From the NCBI GenBank assembly GCA_003856375.1, contig CP034120.1:4087501-4151500 (forward strand): a stretch of DNA of 64,000 bases, in the 5' to 3' direction. Position 1 is the stretch's first letter, and every line of letters starts with the position of its first letter. This document shows, piece by piece, positions 25,186 to 34,877 of this stretch. The notes beneath the pieces are model-generated. The model saw only the letters and a list, made by a program, of their open reading frames with translations, did not search any database and had not been told where the DNA came from. This stretch comes from Glaciecola amylolytica. Lineage in GTDB: Bacteria; Bacteroidota; Bacteroidia; Flavobacteriales_D; Crocinitomicaceae. The position numbers were made by a program, and so were the translations under genes.

Positions 25186-26116
25186 AAAAGATAATATACA
25201 AGAACTGTTTTCGAAAGCTTTTGAAAACCAAACCTCTGCGGTAAGGCCGGAGTTGTGGGCTGGTGTTCAGGCGAAGATGGCCGCTGCAGGAGTTGCTTCA
25301 ACAGCTGCTGTTGCAACGAAAGGTCTTTCTGCTTTGACGAAATGGATCATTGGCTCAGCTGCAGTGGGAACTGTAGGTGTTGTCACAACGGTTATTGCTT
25401 TGAATTCCGGTGAAGAGTCAATCAATCAAAAAGAGAAGACAACTCAGAAAGAATCAGTAAAAGTGGCAGCAACGGAAGATACTTCCAATGAACAAACACT
25501 TCATCTGAATACTCCGGCAGATTCGGATAAGCAAAAAACTGCTGAAAACAAGGAAACTAACATTTCAAACAAGGAAGATCAGCTTAAAAATGATTTGCTT
25601 GTTTATGACATGAAGCTGGATGAAATGCTGGTTCCTGCAGACAAGAAAATTGAACCGAAATCAGACGATAAGAAAGGTGCTGAGCCTGTTACTAAAGCAG
25701 GAACTGAAGATAAAAAAACAAATCCTGCGCCGGCTGGATCCGGAATATCAAAAACTACTTCGGATAATAAAGTAGTCGAGAACACGAAGAAATATCCGGA
25801 AAACACAAATGAGCCTGTATTTGTTGACTTGGAAACAAAAGTGACTCATTTCCCGAATGCATTTACACCGAATAATGACGGTCAAAATGATACTTATTTC
25901 GTGAGAGTTGAAAACATTGTGGATTTCAGATTAATCATTTTTGATGATCACAACAACCTGATGTTCGAGACAAATGATCCGAATGAACATTGGAACGGAA
26001 GAAATAAAGCCGGAGAAGAAGCTCCTGAAGGAATGTATGCAGCTGTGGTTACAGGTAAGCAGCAAGACAAAAAAAGCTTTAGAGATATTCAGATGTTCCA
26101 ATTAATAAGACGCTAA
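25178..26116 (+). CDS. putative membrane anti-sigma factor with gliding-motility/T9SS type B-like C-terminal domain
   Basis: 312 aa, GTG start overlapping the sigma gene by 8 bp, so probably translationally coupled. Residues 1-45 form a short cytoplasmic segment likely to bind the sigma factor (MIEKDNIQELFSKAFENQ). One membrane helix (about 48-70; WIIGSAAVGTVGVVTTVIAL). Then a Lys/Glu/Thr-rich linker (75-210), then about 95 residues ending in a CHU_C-like domain (HFPNAFTPNNDGQNDTYFV, HWNGRNKAGEEAPEGMY). There is no cleavable signal peptide, so the tail would be periplasmic, not secreted. The anti-sigma role is inferred from context. Confidence 0.8.
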   Translation: MIEKDNIQELFSKAFENQTSAVRPELWAGVQAKMAAAGVASTAAVATKGLSALTKWIIGSAAVGTVGVVTTVIALNSGEESINQKEKTTQKESVKVAATEDTSNEQTLHLNTPADSDKQKTAENKETNISNKEDQLKNDLLVYDMKLDEMLVPADKKIEPKSDDKKGAEPVTKAGTEDKKTNPAPAGSGISKTTSDNKVVENTKKYPENTNEPVFVDLETKVTHFPNAFTPNNDGQNDTYFVRVENIVDFRLIIFDDHNNLMFETNDPNEHWNGRNKAGEEAPEGMYAAVVTGKQQDKKSFRDIQMFQLIRR

Positions 26117-26153
26117 TAATTACACACGTAAACTGAAACAAAGTGAAAGAGGA

Positions 26154-26188
26154 AGCATTCGTCATTTATTTGGCGGGTGCTTTTTTTG
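26154..26188 (+). terminator. Rho-independent terminator after the anti-sigma gene
   Basis: AGCATTCGTC pairs with GGCGGGTGCT (three G-U pairs) and is followed by seven T. Confidence 0.8.
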
Positions 26189-26287
26189 TTTGCAGCTTTT
26201 GTTAAAAATGGGGAGTGTTGTTTGTTGAGTGAAAATATATTGATAATCAGTGTATTAAGCACTTTAATTTAATCTTGAACTTGAGGT

Positions 26288-26323
26288 CGGTTCGTAATAT
26301 TGCGATATTGCAAATTTACGATT
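26288..26323. repeat. dispersed repeat CGGTTCG..AATATTGCGATAT, copy 1
   Basis: A 32-nt stretch that matches 38401-38433 with 3 differences. It contains the palindromic-looking AATATTGCGATATTGCAA. The spacer 26189-26405 has no gene; only this repeat is seen in it. Confidence 0.65.
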
Positions 26324-26406
26324 GAAAACTGCGGTAAATGATTCGAAAATTATTTCTGAAGGATATAGACGAACCATGAGCTCCGTTTTGCTTAATAGAT
26401 AGAAAC

Positions 26407-26438
26407 AAAAAAGCTCCTGTTATTAACAGAAGCTTTTA
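26407..26438 (-). terminator. Rho-independent terminator of the tRNA-Cys gene
   Basis: On the minus strand AGCTTCTGTTA/TAACAGGAGCT pair, followed by a T run. It lies right after the tRNA 3' end. Confidence 0.75.
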
Positions 26439-26440
26439 AG

Positions 26441-26511
26441 AGGTCTCGTCCGGATTCGAACCGGAGTGCACGGTTTTGCAGACCGGTGCCTAACCGCTCG
26501 GCCACGAGACC
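26441..26511 (-). tRNA. tRNA-Cys (anticodon GCA)
   Basis: 71-nt cloverleaf on the minus strand: acceptor GGTCTCG/CGAGACC, D-arm with GCGGTTAGGC, anticodon loop CTGCAAA reading GCA, T-arm TCCGG-TTCGAAT-CCGGA, discriminator U. No CCA is encoded. Followed by its own terminator. Confidence 0.96.
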
Positions 26512-26548
26512 GTATTGTGGGGGCAAAAATAGTAAATATTTCTTTAAT

Positions 26549-26911
26549 CTACCAAGTTCCCGACTCAATAATAATTGCGACGTTGTCTACATCTCCGTTA
26601 ATCGGAGGGCAGATCTTGGTAACTTTTACCCGAGAACCGATTAAGCCTTTGATTTCCTGTTCAATGCGTGAAACAATTCGCTGACCTACATGTTCGATCA
26701 ATTTTGAACGAATAGCCATTTCCTGTTCCACAATGGCATTGATATGAACATAATCAATCGTCTCACTCAGTTCATCGCTTTGAGCTGCCTGCTGAAAGTC
26801 GGTTTTCATGTGAACATCTACAACGTAGTTTCCACCGATTTTTCCTTCCTCCTCGAGGCATCCGTGAAATGCATAGAGCTTAATTCCGTTTACTTCTATA
26901 ATGTGTTTCAT
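26549..26911 (-). CDS. folB: dihydroneopterin aldolase
   Basis: 120 aa from ATG 26911 (MKHIIEVNGIKLYAFHGCLEEE). It converts dihydroneopterin to hydroxymethyl-dihydropterin in folate synthesis. KLYAFHGCLEEEGKIGGNYVVDV with the catalytic Glu/Tyr region and LIEHVGQRIV near the middle are typical; the family forms octamers. Its ATG overlaps the gltX stop in an ATGA, so it is translated from the gltX message. The longer in-frame start lies inside gltX and is rejected. Confidence 0.93.
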   Translation of the reverse strand: MKHIIEVNGIKLYAFHGCLEEEGKIGGNYVVDVHMKTDFQQAAQSDELSETIDYVHINAIVEQEMAIRSKLIEHVGQRIVSRIEQEIKGLIGSRVKVTKICPPINGDVDNVAIIIESGTW

Positions 26912-28419
26912 CCTAGTTTTGCCAATCCGTCGTTCATTCGGTTCAAACATTCAGCCTTTCCAAGATAAGCTGCAATTTCAAACATAGAAGGCCCCATTCC
27001 TGCTCCTGTAACCAATAAACGGAACAAAGGAAGCACAGCTCCGATCCCTAAGGATTTCTCTTCTAAAAACGCTTTAAATGCCGTTTCAACGCTGTTTGCA
27101 TCGAAGTCGGAAAGAGCTTCCAGTTTGTTTTTCCATTCAGTCATCAATGCTGCAGATTCCGGTTTCCATTTCTTAGAAACAGCTTGCTCATCGTATGAAT
27201 CTGGTTTGTTGATCAGGTAAGAACCTTCAGTCATCATATCCTTCACAAACGTTGCGCGTTCCTTCATTAATTTACAGAAAGCTTCCAAACGCTCTTCCGA
27301 ATCCGTTAAGTTGAATTGTTCTTTTAATAAATGCGCCAATTCTTTTTCAGGAGTGTTTTTCAAATATTGTTGTTGGAACCATTTTGTTTTGTCCGGATCG
27401 AATTTTGCTCCGGCCTTTCCTACTCTGTCTAAAGTAAATGCCTGAATCAATTCATCCATGGAGAAAATCTCCTGTGTTGTTCCCGGGTTCCATCCTAAGA
27501 AAGCAAGCATATTAATGAATGCTCCTGAGAAATAACCGTTTTCACGATATCCGGAATACAATTCACCTTCAGCCGTTGTCCAGTTTGCAGGGAAAACAGG
27601 GAATCCTAAACGGTCTCCATCTCTTTTAGAAAGTTTTCCGTTTCCATCAGGACGCAATAATAAAGGCAAGTGAGCGAATTGAGGAGCTTCCCAACCAAAT
27701 GCCTGATACAACATAATATGCATCGGTGCAGATGGCAACCATTCTTCTCCGCGGATTACATGTGAGATTTTCATCAAATGATCATCAACGATGTTTGCCA
27801 AATGGTAAGTCGGCATTCCGTCGCTTTTAAATAACACCTTGTCATCCAGATTGTTTGTGTTTACGACAACCCATCCTCGGATAATATCTTCGAAGCGAAC
27901 ATCTTGATTACGAGGCATTTTGATACGAATAACATACGGCTCCCCGGCATCCAAACGACGTTTTACTTCGTCAGCAGGAAGTGTCAGCGAGTTTTTCAGG
28001 TTCGTACGCGTCACGCTGTTGTACTGCCAGTTAGGCATTCCCATTTGTTTTGCCTGCTCACGAACAGCTTCCAACTCTTCAGGAGTATCAAATGCGTAAT
28101 AAGCTTTATCATTTACAACCAATTCCTCAGCAAACGGACGATACATTTCTTTTCGTTCACTTTGAACATACGGACCGTATTCTCCACCGATTCCCGGACC
28201 TTCATCCGGAATAATTCCACACCAGTTCAAAGAGTCCATGATATATTCCTGAGCTCCGGGTACAAAGCGGGTTTGATCGGTATCCTCTACACGAATGATA
28301 AAGGTTCCGTTATTGTGTTTTGCGAAAAGATAATTGTAAAGTGCTGTACGAACACCTCCCATGTGTAAAGGTCCTGTTGGGGACGGTGCGAAACGAACGC
28401 GTACGTTTGACGAACTCAT
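26908..28419 (-). CDS. gltX: glutamyl-tRNA synthetase
   Basis: 503 aa class I enzyme charging tRNA-Glu. It shows the HIGH-like FAPSPTGPLHMGGVRTAL at the N-terminus, and KLSKRDGD (KMSKS-like) near 265. The C-terminal helical anticodon-binding half is complete. It shares a start/stop overlap with folB. A -7 box (TACTTTTG) lies 16 nt upstream. Confidence 0.96.
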   Translation of the reverse strand: MSSSNVRVRFAPSPTGPLHMGGVRTALYNYLFAKHNNGTFIIRVEDTDQTRFVPGAQEYIMDSLNWCGIIPDEGPGIGGEYGPYVQSERKEMYRPFAEELVVNDKAYYAFDTPEELEAVREQAKQMGMPNWQYNSVTRTNLKNSLTLPADEVKRRLDAGEPYVIRIKMPRNQDVRFEDIIRGWVVVNTNNLDDKVLFKSDGMPTYHLANIVDDHLMKISHVIRGEEWLPSAPMHIMLYQAFGWEAPQFAHLPLLLRPDGNGKLSKRDGDRLGFPVFPANWTTAEGELYSGYRENGYFSGAFINMLAFLGWNPGTTQEIFSMDELIQAFTLDRVGKAGAKFDPDKTKWFQQQYLKNTPEKELAHLLKEQFNLTDSEERLEAFCKLMKERATFVKDMMTEGSYLINKPDSYDEQAVSKKWKPESAALMTEWKNKLEALSDFDANSVETAFKAFLEEKSLGIGAVLPLFRLLVTGAGMGPSMFEIAAYLGKAECLNRMNDGLAKLG

Positions 28420-28435
28420 GCTTGTAAATTTTATG

Positions 28436-28443
28436 CAAAAGTA
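28436..28443 (-). promoter_or_regulatory. -7 promoter box (TACTTTTG) of gltX-folB
   Basis: Exact TAnnTTTG match on the minus strand, 16 nt before ATG 28419; a TTG lies 22 nt further upstream as a possible -33 box. Confidence 0.6.
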
Positions 28444-28600
28444 ATTAAATAATGACCTGATTCTGCAAAATCACCCAAGGTGAAAATTGGGAAAGATTAA
28501 CCTTTTTTAAGAGTAAAGTGTACAGGCACTTAGAATTTAAGGAAGATGTTCTGTATGAACTTTTCTACTTTAGTAAGTTATTCTTATAAGAATTGTTTTT

Positions 28601-31600
28601 ATGTCAGCTTTTGATCGCTTAATTGAACAAATAGACGCCTTCATCCGGAAGTATTACAAGAGTGAAATACTAAAGGGTGTATTGATCGTGATCGGCTTTT
28701 TGTTGGCTTCCTGGCTAACGGTGAGCGTGATGGAATACTTTGGTCGTTTTCCAAGTTCCGTTCGATTGATCTTGTTGCTTTTGTTTATTGGAACGAATGG
28801 CTATTTGCTGATTCGTTATTTTGTTCTTCCGTTCATGCGTTTGTATTCGTTTGGAAAGCGAATTAACCGTACGCAGGCTGCTCGTATCATCGGTTCGTTT
28901 TTCCCGAATGTTTCCGATCGCTTGTTGAATACCCTTCAGTTAAATGAAATCGTAAACGAAGATGACAGAAGTTTTGAATTGATTCGTGCAAGTGTTTCAC
29001 AGCGATCGAATGAACTGTTGGCTGTGAAGTTTGAAGAAGCTGTTCGATATGAGGACTCCAGAAAATATTTGAAATATGTAATTCCTGTGGTTTTGATTTT
29101 TGGTGCTGTAGCCATTTTCACTCCGGGTTGGATCACCAAAGGATCATCGAATGTGGTGAACTTTTCAAAGGCACAGGAAGCTCCGTTTGATTTTCATTTG
29201 GTTGGTAAAAAAGATCGCTTGAAGGAAGGAAGTTCATACAATGTTGAAGTAGATATTACCGGAATGTATGTTCCGGAACACGTTTTCCTGGTTTCGAATC
29301 GGGGCCGTTATAAAATGAATAAGGTTCGAAAAAATAGACTCTCCTTCCCTATTGAGAATTTGAAATCCGATTTGGTCTTTCACTTTGAGAGTGAAGGATT
29401 TGAATCAAAAGAATTTCAGGTAAAAGTTTTGGGAAATTCTTCTTTGGGAAAGGTGGTTGCAACATTGCACTATCCGAAGTATTTAAAGAAGAAAGACGAA
29501 CGCTTATTGAATATTGCTGATTTGGATTTACCAGAAGGAACCAAAGTGGATTGGACTGTTGAAGCGAGAAATGTAAGCTGGTTTAAAGTTTTCGGAAAAG
29601 GATTTTCAAAGCGTTTTGAAAGTGGAAACGGAGAATTTCAAAACACATTCAAGGAAGATGAAAACCTGAACTTCGTTTTGAAGAACAAGGATTTAAATGC
29701 GTTGGATACTTCAAACATTCAGGTTCATGTAATCAAGGATGCCTTCCCTTCTATCCTGGTTTCCGAAAGTGTGGATTCTGTAAAAACATCTGTGCGCTTA
29801 TTCGAAGGGTTGATCTCGGATGATTATGGTCTGACTTCTTTGTATTTCATGTACACGATTAAAAAGAAAGACGGAAGTGAATTAAAGCGTAAGATGTTGG
29901 TAGATAAATATGCTACCACTAACGACAAGTTTTCCTTTGCTGTTGATTTCAGCAGAGATAACATTGGTGTGGAAGACAAGATTTCTTATCACTTTTTGGT
30001 GTACGACAACGATGGTGTGAATGGATCTAAAAGCACGTCTTCTCAGAACTTCGTTTATGAATTGCCAACGCTTACGGATTTGAATGACAAGCGTGATGAA
30101 GTTCAGAAAGAATTGAAGAATGCATTGACAGACGTTTATAAGAAGACAGAACAATTTCAGAAAGATGTAAACAAGCTTCAAAAGTCCCTGATGAATAAAT
30201 CAAAAAGTGACTTTAAGAATATGGAGCAGGTTCAATCGTTGAAACAACAGCAGCAATCACTTCAGGAAGAATTGCAATCAATCAAGGATAAATTGGATGC
30301 GAGTAATCAGGAGAAGAACAAACTGAGTGAACAAGACGAAGAATTGTTGAAGCAGCAGGAGTTGATTGAAGAGCTTTTGAAAGAAGTCATGGATGACGAA
30401 TTGAAGAAGTTGTTGGACGATTTGGAGAAATTGATGGAGAAAAACGATCAGCTTCAAATGAAGAATGAAACACAAAAGCTGGACGCATCAAGTGATGAAA
30501 TGAAGAAACAATTGGATCGTACGATGGAAATGCTGAAGCGTTTGCAGGTGAATGAGAAGATTGACGATTTGGAAAAAGAGTTGGATCAATTGGCTGAGAA
30601 GCAGGAACAATTGGAGAAAGATATTAAGAATGAAAAACTGAATGAGAAAGAAGCTTCCAGGAAACAGGAAGAACTGAACAAGGAGTTCGATGAATTGAAG
30701 AAGGATATGCAGGAGCTTCAGAAGCTGAACGAAGAATTGGAAAGACCAATGCCTTTGGATTCTTTTGAACAGGAGCAGCAGGAAATTTCCAAAGAAATGA
30801 ATGATGCGAAGAGTAAACTGGATCAAGGGAAGAAAGGAAAAGCCGGAGAAAGTCAGAAGAGCGCTGCGCAGAAAATGAAAGAACTTTCCGATCAGCTGAA
30901 CAACGAGCAGGAAGCTGCAAACAAAAAACAAAACGAAGAAGACATGAGTTTGATTCGTTTGCTGTTGGAAAATTTGATGTCTTTGAGTTTCGATCAGGAA
31001 TATGTGATGAACAAATTCGGAAAGGTGAAAGACATGGATCCTTACTATAATAAACTGGGAAGAAAGCAGCGAAGCATTATCGACGACAATAAACTGGTTG
31101 AAGATAGTTTGATGGCTTTGGCAAAGAGACAAACGAAAATAGCTCCGTTTATTGACAAAGAATTGAAAGATATCAGATCAAACTTCGGATTGATCACGGA
31201 CGAAATCGGAGAACACAACCGCAGAGGATTGCAGCAACATCAGCAATATGTGATGACGAGTTACAACAATCTGGCTCTGATGTTGAATGAAAGTTTGCAA
31301 GCGATGCAGCAACAGCAGCAGGCAAATCAACAAAAACCAGGTTCGGGTTCTTGTGATAATCCTGGTGGTGCCGGACAGAAACCAAGTGGTGGCCAGATGT
31401 CATCAGGTGATATGAAAGAAATGCTGAAGAAGCAATTGGAGCAAATGAAGAAAGGTCCGAACCCCGGAGGAAAACAACCGGGAGACAAACCCGGACAAGG
31501 AAATCAGGGAATGCCGGGATTGGGGAACAAAGAAATTGCGAAAATGGCCGCGCAGCAAACTGCCATTCGTCAGCGTTTGGAGCAATTGCGAAACGAGATG

Positions 31601-31942
31601 AATAAAGACGGACAAGGAAAGGGAAATCAATTGAATCCGTTGATTAAGGAATTGGAACAACAGGAGAAGGATTTGATCAATAAACAATTCTCTCCAGACA
31701 TGATTCGTCGTCAGCAAGATATTCTTACACGACTTTTGGAAAGCGAAAAAGCATTGAAGGAAAGAGGCTTCGAAGAGAAAAGAGAATCGATTTCCGGAAA
31801 AAACATCAATTATGGTAACCTTATTCGATTTGATGAGTATAAGCGTAACAAGCTTGGACAGGTTGAGTTGTTGCGTGCGGTAGATCCTTTGTTAACGAAG
31901 TACTACAAAGACAAAGCAGGTAAATACTTCAATCAGTTCTAG
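28601..31942 (+). CDS. large DUF4175 membrane/coiled-coil protein
   Basis: 1113 aa. Two membrane helices near 22-45 and 52-70, and one near 148-168 (YVIPVVLIFGAVAIFTPGW), then a beta-rich part to about 490. Residues about 500-790 are a long coiled coil, extremely rich in Lys, Glu and Gln (repeated EEL, KKE, QQQ). A Gln/Gly/Pro-rich segment (about 895-990) and a final helical region follow. DUF4175 proteins are typical of Bacteroidota and of unknown function. The gene is followed by a small ATPase gene after 17 bp, so probably one transcript. Confidence 0.85.
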   Translation: MSAFDRLIEQIDAFIRKYYKSEILKGVLIVIGFLLASWLTVSVMEYFGRFPSSVRLILLLLFIGTNGYLLIRYFVLPFMRLYSFGKRINRTQAARIIGSFFPNVSDRLLNTLQLNEIVNEDDRSFELIRASVSQRSNELLAVKFEEAVRYEDSRKYLKYVIPVVLIFGAVAIFTPGWITKGSSNVVNFSKAQEAPFDFHLVGKKDRLKEGSSYNVEVDITGMYVPEHVFLVSNRGRYKMNKVRKNRLSFPIENLKSDLVFHFESEGFESKEFQVKVLGNSSLGKVVATLHYPKYLKKKDERLLNIADLDLPEGTKVDWTVEARNVSWFKVFGKGFSKRFESGNGEFQNTFKEDENLNFVLKNKDLNALDTSNIQVHVIKDAFPSILVSESVDSVKTSVRLFEGLISDDYGLTSLYFMYTIKKKDGSELKRKMLVDKYATTNDKFSFAVDFSRDNIGVEDKISYHFLVYDNDGVNGSKSTSSQNFVYELPTLTDLNDKRDEVQKELKNALTDVYKKTEQFQKDVNKLQKSLMNKSKSDFKNMEQVQSLKQQQQSLQEELQSIKDKLDASNQEKNKLSEQDEELLKQQELIEELLKEVMDDELKKLLDDLEKLMEKNDQLQMKNETQKLDASSDEMKKQLDRTMEMLKRLQVNEKIDDLEKELDQLAEKQEQLEKDIKNEKLNEKEASRKQEELNKEFDELKKDMQELQKLNEELERPMPLDSFEQEQQEISKEMNDAKSKLDQGKKGKAGESQKSAAQKMKELSDQLNNEQEAANKKQNEEDMSLIRLLLENLMSLSFDQEYVMNKFGKVKDMDPYYNKLGRKQRSIIDDNKLVEDSLMALAKRQTKIAPFIDKELKDIRSNFGLITDEIGEHNRRGLQQHQQYVMTSYNNLALMLNESLQAMQQQQQANQQKPGSGSCDNPGGAGQKPSGGQMSSGDMKEMLKKQLEQMKKGPNPGGKQPGDKPGQGNQGMPGLGNKEIAKMAAQQTAIRQRLEQLRNEMNKDGQGKGNQLNPLIKELEQQEKDLINKQFSPDMIRRQQDILTRLLESEKALKERGFEEKRESISGKNINYGNLIRFDEYKRNKLGQVELLRAVDPLLTKYYKDKAGKYFNQF

Positions 31943-31959
31943 TGAACGTAGAACATTAA

Positions 31960-32382
31960 ATGAATAGAATGAAAGAAGGGTTTACTTTAATTGATTCGTT
32001 AAGCATTCCTTCAGAATTGAATAATTTGCCGGTTGTTGAATCTATGATTGACAAAGCGTGTCAGACTATTGGAATAGATGAAGATATGTATGGCAATGTT
32101 TTGATAGCGGTAACAGAAGCGGTGAACAATGCCATTATTCATGGAAACGCAATGCATACTTCTAAAGAAGTGAAGTTGGAGTTTTATGAAACAAGTGATG
32201 GTTTCGGTTTTAGAATTTGTGATGAAGGAAAGGGTTTCGATCATGGACATCTCCCCGATCCTACCGCCCCTGAGAACATTGAGAAGGAAAATGGAAGAGG
32301 AATTTTTCTGATGCGCAATCTGGCGGATGAAGTTTCTTTCAATGATTCAGGAAATGAAGTAAACGTTTTTTTTAATAAATAA
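31960..32382 (+). CDS. anti-sigma/serine-kinase-like ATP-binding protein (HATPase_c_2, RsbW-like)
   Basis: 140-aa single GHKL ATPase domain, as in RsbW and SpoIIAB. N-box ALTEAVNNAIIHGN-like (VTEAVNNAIIHGNA, with the Mg2+-binding Asn), G1 box CDEGKGFD, and G2 region ENGRGIFLMRNLADE are clear. Such proteins regulate sigma factors or phosphorylate an anti-anti-sigma partner; no partner is seen here. It overlaps ybeY by one base (TAATG), so the two are coupled. Confidence 0.88.
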   Translation: MNRMKEGFTLIDSLSIPSELNNLPVVESMIDKACQTIGIDEDMYGNVLIAVTEAVNNAIIHGNAMHTSKEVKLEFYETSDGFGFRICDEGKGFDHGHLPDPTAPENIEKENGRGIFLMRNLADEVSFNDSGNEVNVFFNK

Positions 32383-32822
32383 TGGTAGAAGTTTTTTTTG
32401 AAGATATAGAAGAAGTTCCGGGTGTAAACCCGGAATTTTTGTTTGCATGGTATACCAACGTCTGTGCTGTTGAGAAGAAGCAGTTGGGCGATTTGTCTGT
32501 GATCTTTTGTTCGGATGAACATTTGTTGGAGATGAATAAGGAATATCTGCAACACGATTATTATACAGATATCATCACGTTCGATTATACCGAAGAGGAT
32601 TTGGTTTCCGGAGATTTGTTTATCAGCGTGGACCGGGTTCGCGATAACGCGGATCAGTTTGATTCGGTGTTTCAAGATGAATTGCATCGCGTATGCATCC
32701 ATGGTTTGTTACACTTGTGCGGATATAAAGACAAGTCTGAGGCTGATGAAGAGTTGATGCGTTCGAAAGAAAATGAAATGTTGTTGTTGCGAAAGTTTCA
32801 CGTGGAACACTTAAAAAACTAA
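32382..32822 (+). CDS. ybeY: endoribonuclease YbeY (rRNA maturation factor)
   Basis: 146 aa metal-dependent endoribonuclease involved in 16S rRNA 3' processing and ribosome quality control. The zinc motif HGLLHLCGYKD (H-x3-H-x5-D/H pattern) is present. TDIITFDY in the middle matches the family. The last codons (FHVEHLKN) are written over a parS-like site. It is translated from the overlap with the ATPase gene upstream. Confidence 0.93.
   Translation: MVEVFFEDIEEVPGVNPEFLFAWYTNVCAVEKKQLGDLSVIFCSDEHLLEMNKEYLQHDYYTDIITFDYTEEDLVSGDLFISVDRVRDNADQFDSVFQDELHRVCIHGLLHLCGYKDKSEADEELMRSKENEMLLLRKFHVEHLKN
32794..32809. other. parS-like centromere site 1
   Basis: GTTTCACGTGGAAC core (32795-32808), matching TGTTNCACGTGNAACA except the first base. 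Lies inside the end of ybeY. Confidence 0.65.
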
Positions 32823-32838
32823 ACACATTGTGCTGATT

Positions 32839-32854
32839 TGTTTCACGTGGAACG
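32839..32854. other. parS-like centromere site 2
   Basis: Core GTTTCACGTGGAAC (32840-32853) between ybeY and mnmG; the last of the 16 bases differs. Confidence 0.65.
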
Positions 32855-32933
32855 TGAGGTGTTCGGCAAAATGGTGTTTGTGTTTGCGACAAATCAAAAG
32901 GAAATTCACTCAGGGAAATGTTAATGTTACGTA

Positions 32934-32949
32934 AGTTTCACGTGGAACA
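32934..32949. other. parS-like centromere site 3
   Basis: Core GTTTCACGTGGAAC (32935-32948), in the same spacer. Part of the cluster of four in 200 bp. Confidence 0.65.
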
Positions 32950-32980
32950 TTTGAAGGCTTGGGTGGAATGGTAGTAATTT

Positions 32981-32996
32981 TGTTCCACGTGAAACA
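32981..32996. other. parS centromere site 4 (full 16-mer)
   Basis: TGTTCCACGTGAAACA agrees with the full consensus TGTTNCACGTGNAACA. It lies 10 bp before mnmG. Strongest of the cluster. No parA or parB gene is in the window. Confidence 0.75.
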
Positions 32997-33005
32997 TGAA
33001 ATAGT

Positions 33006-34877
33006 ATGTTGAAGAATTATGATGTCATTGTAGTTGGTGGTGGACATGCCGGTTGTGAGGCTGCTAATGCAGCAGCGAAACTGGGGAGTTCAGTGTTGTT
33101 GGTTACAATGAATATGAATACAATTGCTCAGATGAGTTGCAACCCTGCCATGGGTGGAGTTGCAAAAGGGCAAATCGTTCGTGAGATTGATGCGTTGGGT
33201 GGCGGATCCGGAATTGTCTCGGATTTGTCTGCGATCCAGTTTCGAATGCTGAATCGTTCGAAAGGACCGGCAATGTGGTCGCCACGAACACAAAACGATC
33301 GCATGAAGTTTGCTGAAGAATGGCGCTTGCTTTTGGAGCGAAATCCGAATGTGGACTTTTGGCAGGATATGTCGAATGGTTTGATCGTTGAAAATGGAAA
33401 AGTTGTCGGCGTTCGCACTTCGATGGGAATGTCAATATATGGTAAGTCGGTTGTTTTGACGAATGGAACATTCCTGAACGGATTGATTCATTTGGGTGAA
33501 AAGCAATTTGGCGGAGGGCGAATTGGTGAGAAAGGTGCTACCGGAATTACGGAGGATTTGATCGCAATGGGATTTGAAGCCGGAAGAATGAAGACGGGAA
33601 CACCTCCAAGAATCGACGGCCGTTCGTTGGATTACTCCAAAATGGAGATTCAGGATGGAGACGAGAACCCAAGCAAGTTTTCCTACGGGAATACTGAAGC
33701 TTTGAAAATTCAAAGAGCTTGCCACATCACCTACACTTCTACTCTGACGCATGATTTATTACGCGAGGGGTTTGATCGCTCACCAATGTTTAATGGTGCA
33801 ATCAAAAGTAGTGGACCAAGATACTGTCCGAGTATTGAAGATAAGATCAATCGTTTTGCAGACAGAGACCGTCATCAGATTTTTGTGGAGCCGGAAGGCT
33901 GGAATACGGTTGAAATCTATGTAAACGGGTTTTCTACCAGTTTACCGGAAGATGTTCAGCTTCGTGCTTTGCGTTCGATTCCTGGTTTTGAAGAAGCGAA
34001 AATGTTCAGACCCGGTTATGCGATCGAGTATGATTACTTCCCTCCTACTCAACTAAAGCATACTTTGGAAACAAAGTTGGTTGAAGGATTGTATTTCGCA
34101 GGACAAATTAACGGTACAACCGGATACGAGGAAGCAGCTTGCCAGGGATTGATGGCTGGAATTAATGCAGCACTGAAGGTTCAGGAGCGCGATCCGGTTA
34201 TTCTTACCAGAAGCGAAGCGTATATTGGTGTTTTGATCGATGATTTAATTACGAAAGGAACTCAGGAACCTTATCGTATGTTTACTTCGCGTGCTGAATA
34301 CCGGATTTTACTTCGTCAGGATAATGCAGATGTTCGTTTAACACCAATGGCTTTTGAACTAGGTTTGCAGGATCAGGATGCAATGGATCGTGTAAATAGA
34401 AAAGTAAATGCTGCGAAGGAACTAATCGGGGCTTTGCGAAAAGAAGGAGTTAGTCCGGATGTAGCGAATCCTGTATTGGATTTGGTAGGAAGTTCTCCAC
34501 TTTCTCAGCAGGTGAAATTAGCTTCCGTACTCACAAGACCGCATGTTACAATGGAACATGTTTTGGAAATGAGTCAGAGTGTTCGCGAGTTGGCTGATAA
34601 GTTACACGTGGAACATGAAGATGCTGTTGAGCAGGCTGAGATTTTGTTGAAATACGAGGGTTATATTGCACGTGAAGAAGAAGTAGCACTTAAACTTTCC
34701 CGTTTGGAAGAGGTTTCGATTCCTTCTACAATGGATTACGGCCTGTTGAAATCACTTTCTTCAGAAGCAAAAGAGAAGTTGGGCAAGATTCGTCCGGTGA
34801 CAATTGGTCAGGCATCCCGCGTTAGTGGTGTTTCCCCTAGCGATATTTCAGTTTTATTAATTCATTTAGGAAGATAG
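33006..34877 (+). CDS. mnmG: tRNA uridine-5-carboxymethylaminomethyl modification enzyme
   Basis: 623 aa FAD enzyme that, with MnmE, installs the cmnm5 group on wobble U34 of several tRNAs. N-terminal FAD motif ([21 protein letters not shown]); [18 protein letters not shown]; a C-terminal helical domain. Full length. It is preceded by a parS cluster and has a parS-like site inside (34600) and at its stop. mnmG near parS and oriC is a common chromosome arrangement, which supports the origin call. Confidence 0.96.
   Translation: MLKNYDVIVVGGGHAGCEAANAAAKLGSSVLLVTMNMNTIAQMSCNPAMGGVAKGQIVREIDALGGGSGIVSDLSAIQFRMLNRSKGPAMWSPRTQNDRMKFAEEWRLLLERNPNVDFWQDMSNGLIVENGKVVGVRTSMGMSIYGKSVVLTNGTFLNGLIHLGEKQFGGGRIGEKGATGITEDLIAMGFEAGRMKTGTPPRIDGRSLDYSKMEIQDGDENPSKFSYGNTEALKIQRACHITYTSTLTHDLLREGFDRSPMFNGAIKSSGPRYCPSIEDKINRFADRDRHQIFVEPEGWNTVEIYVNGFSTSLPEDVQLRALRSIPGFEEAKMFRPGYAIEYDYFPPTQLKHTLETKLVEGLYFAGQINGTTGYEEAACQGLMAGINAALKVQERDPVILTRSEAYIGVLIDDLITKGTQEPYRMFTSRAEYRILLRQDNADVRLTPMAFELGLQDQDAMDRVNRKVNAAKELIGALRKEGVSPDVANPVLDLVGSSPLSQQVKLASVLTRPHVTMEHVLEMSQSVRELADKLHVEHEDAVEQAEILLKYEGYIAREEEVALKLSRLEEVSIPSTMDYGLLKSLSSEAKEKLGKIRPVTIGQASRVSGVSPSDISVLLIHLGR
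34600..34615. other. parS-like site 5 (inside mnmG)
   Basis: Core GTTACACGTGGAAC (34601-34614), allowed by the N in TGTTNCACGTG. Within the mnmG reading frame. Confidence 0.5.
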
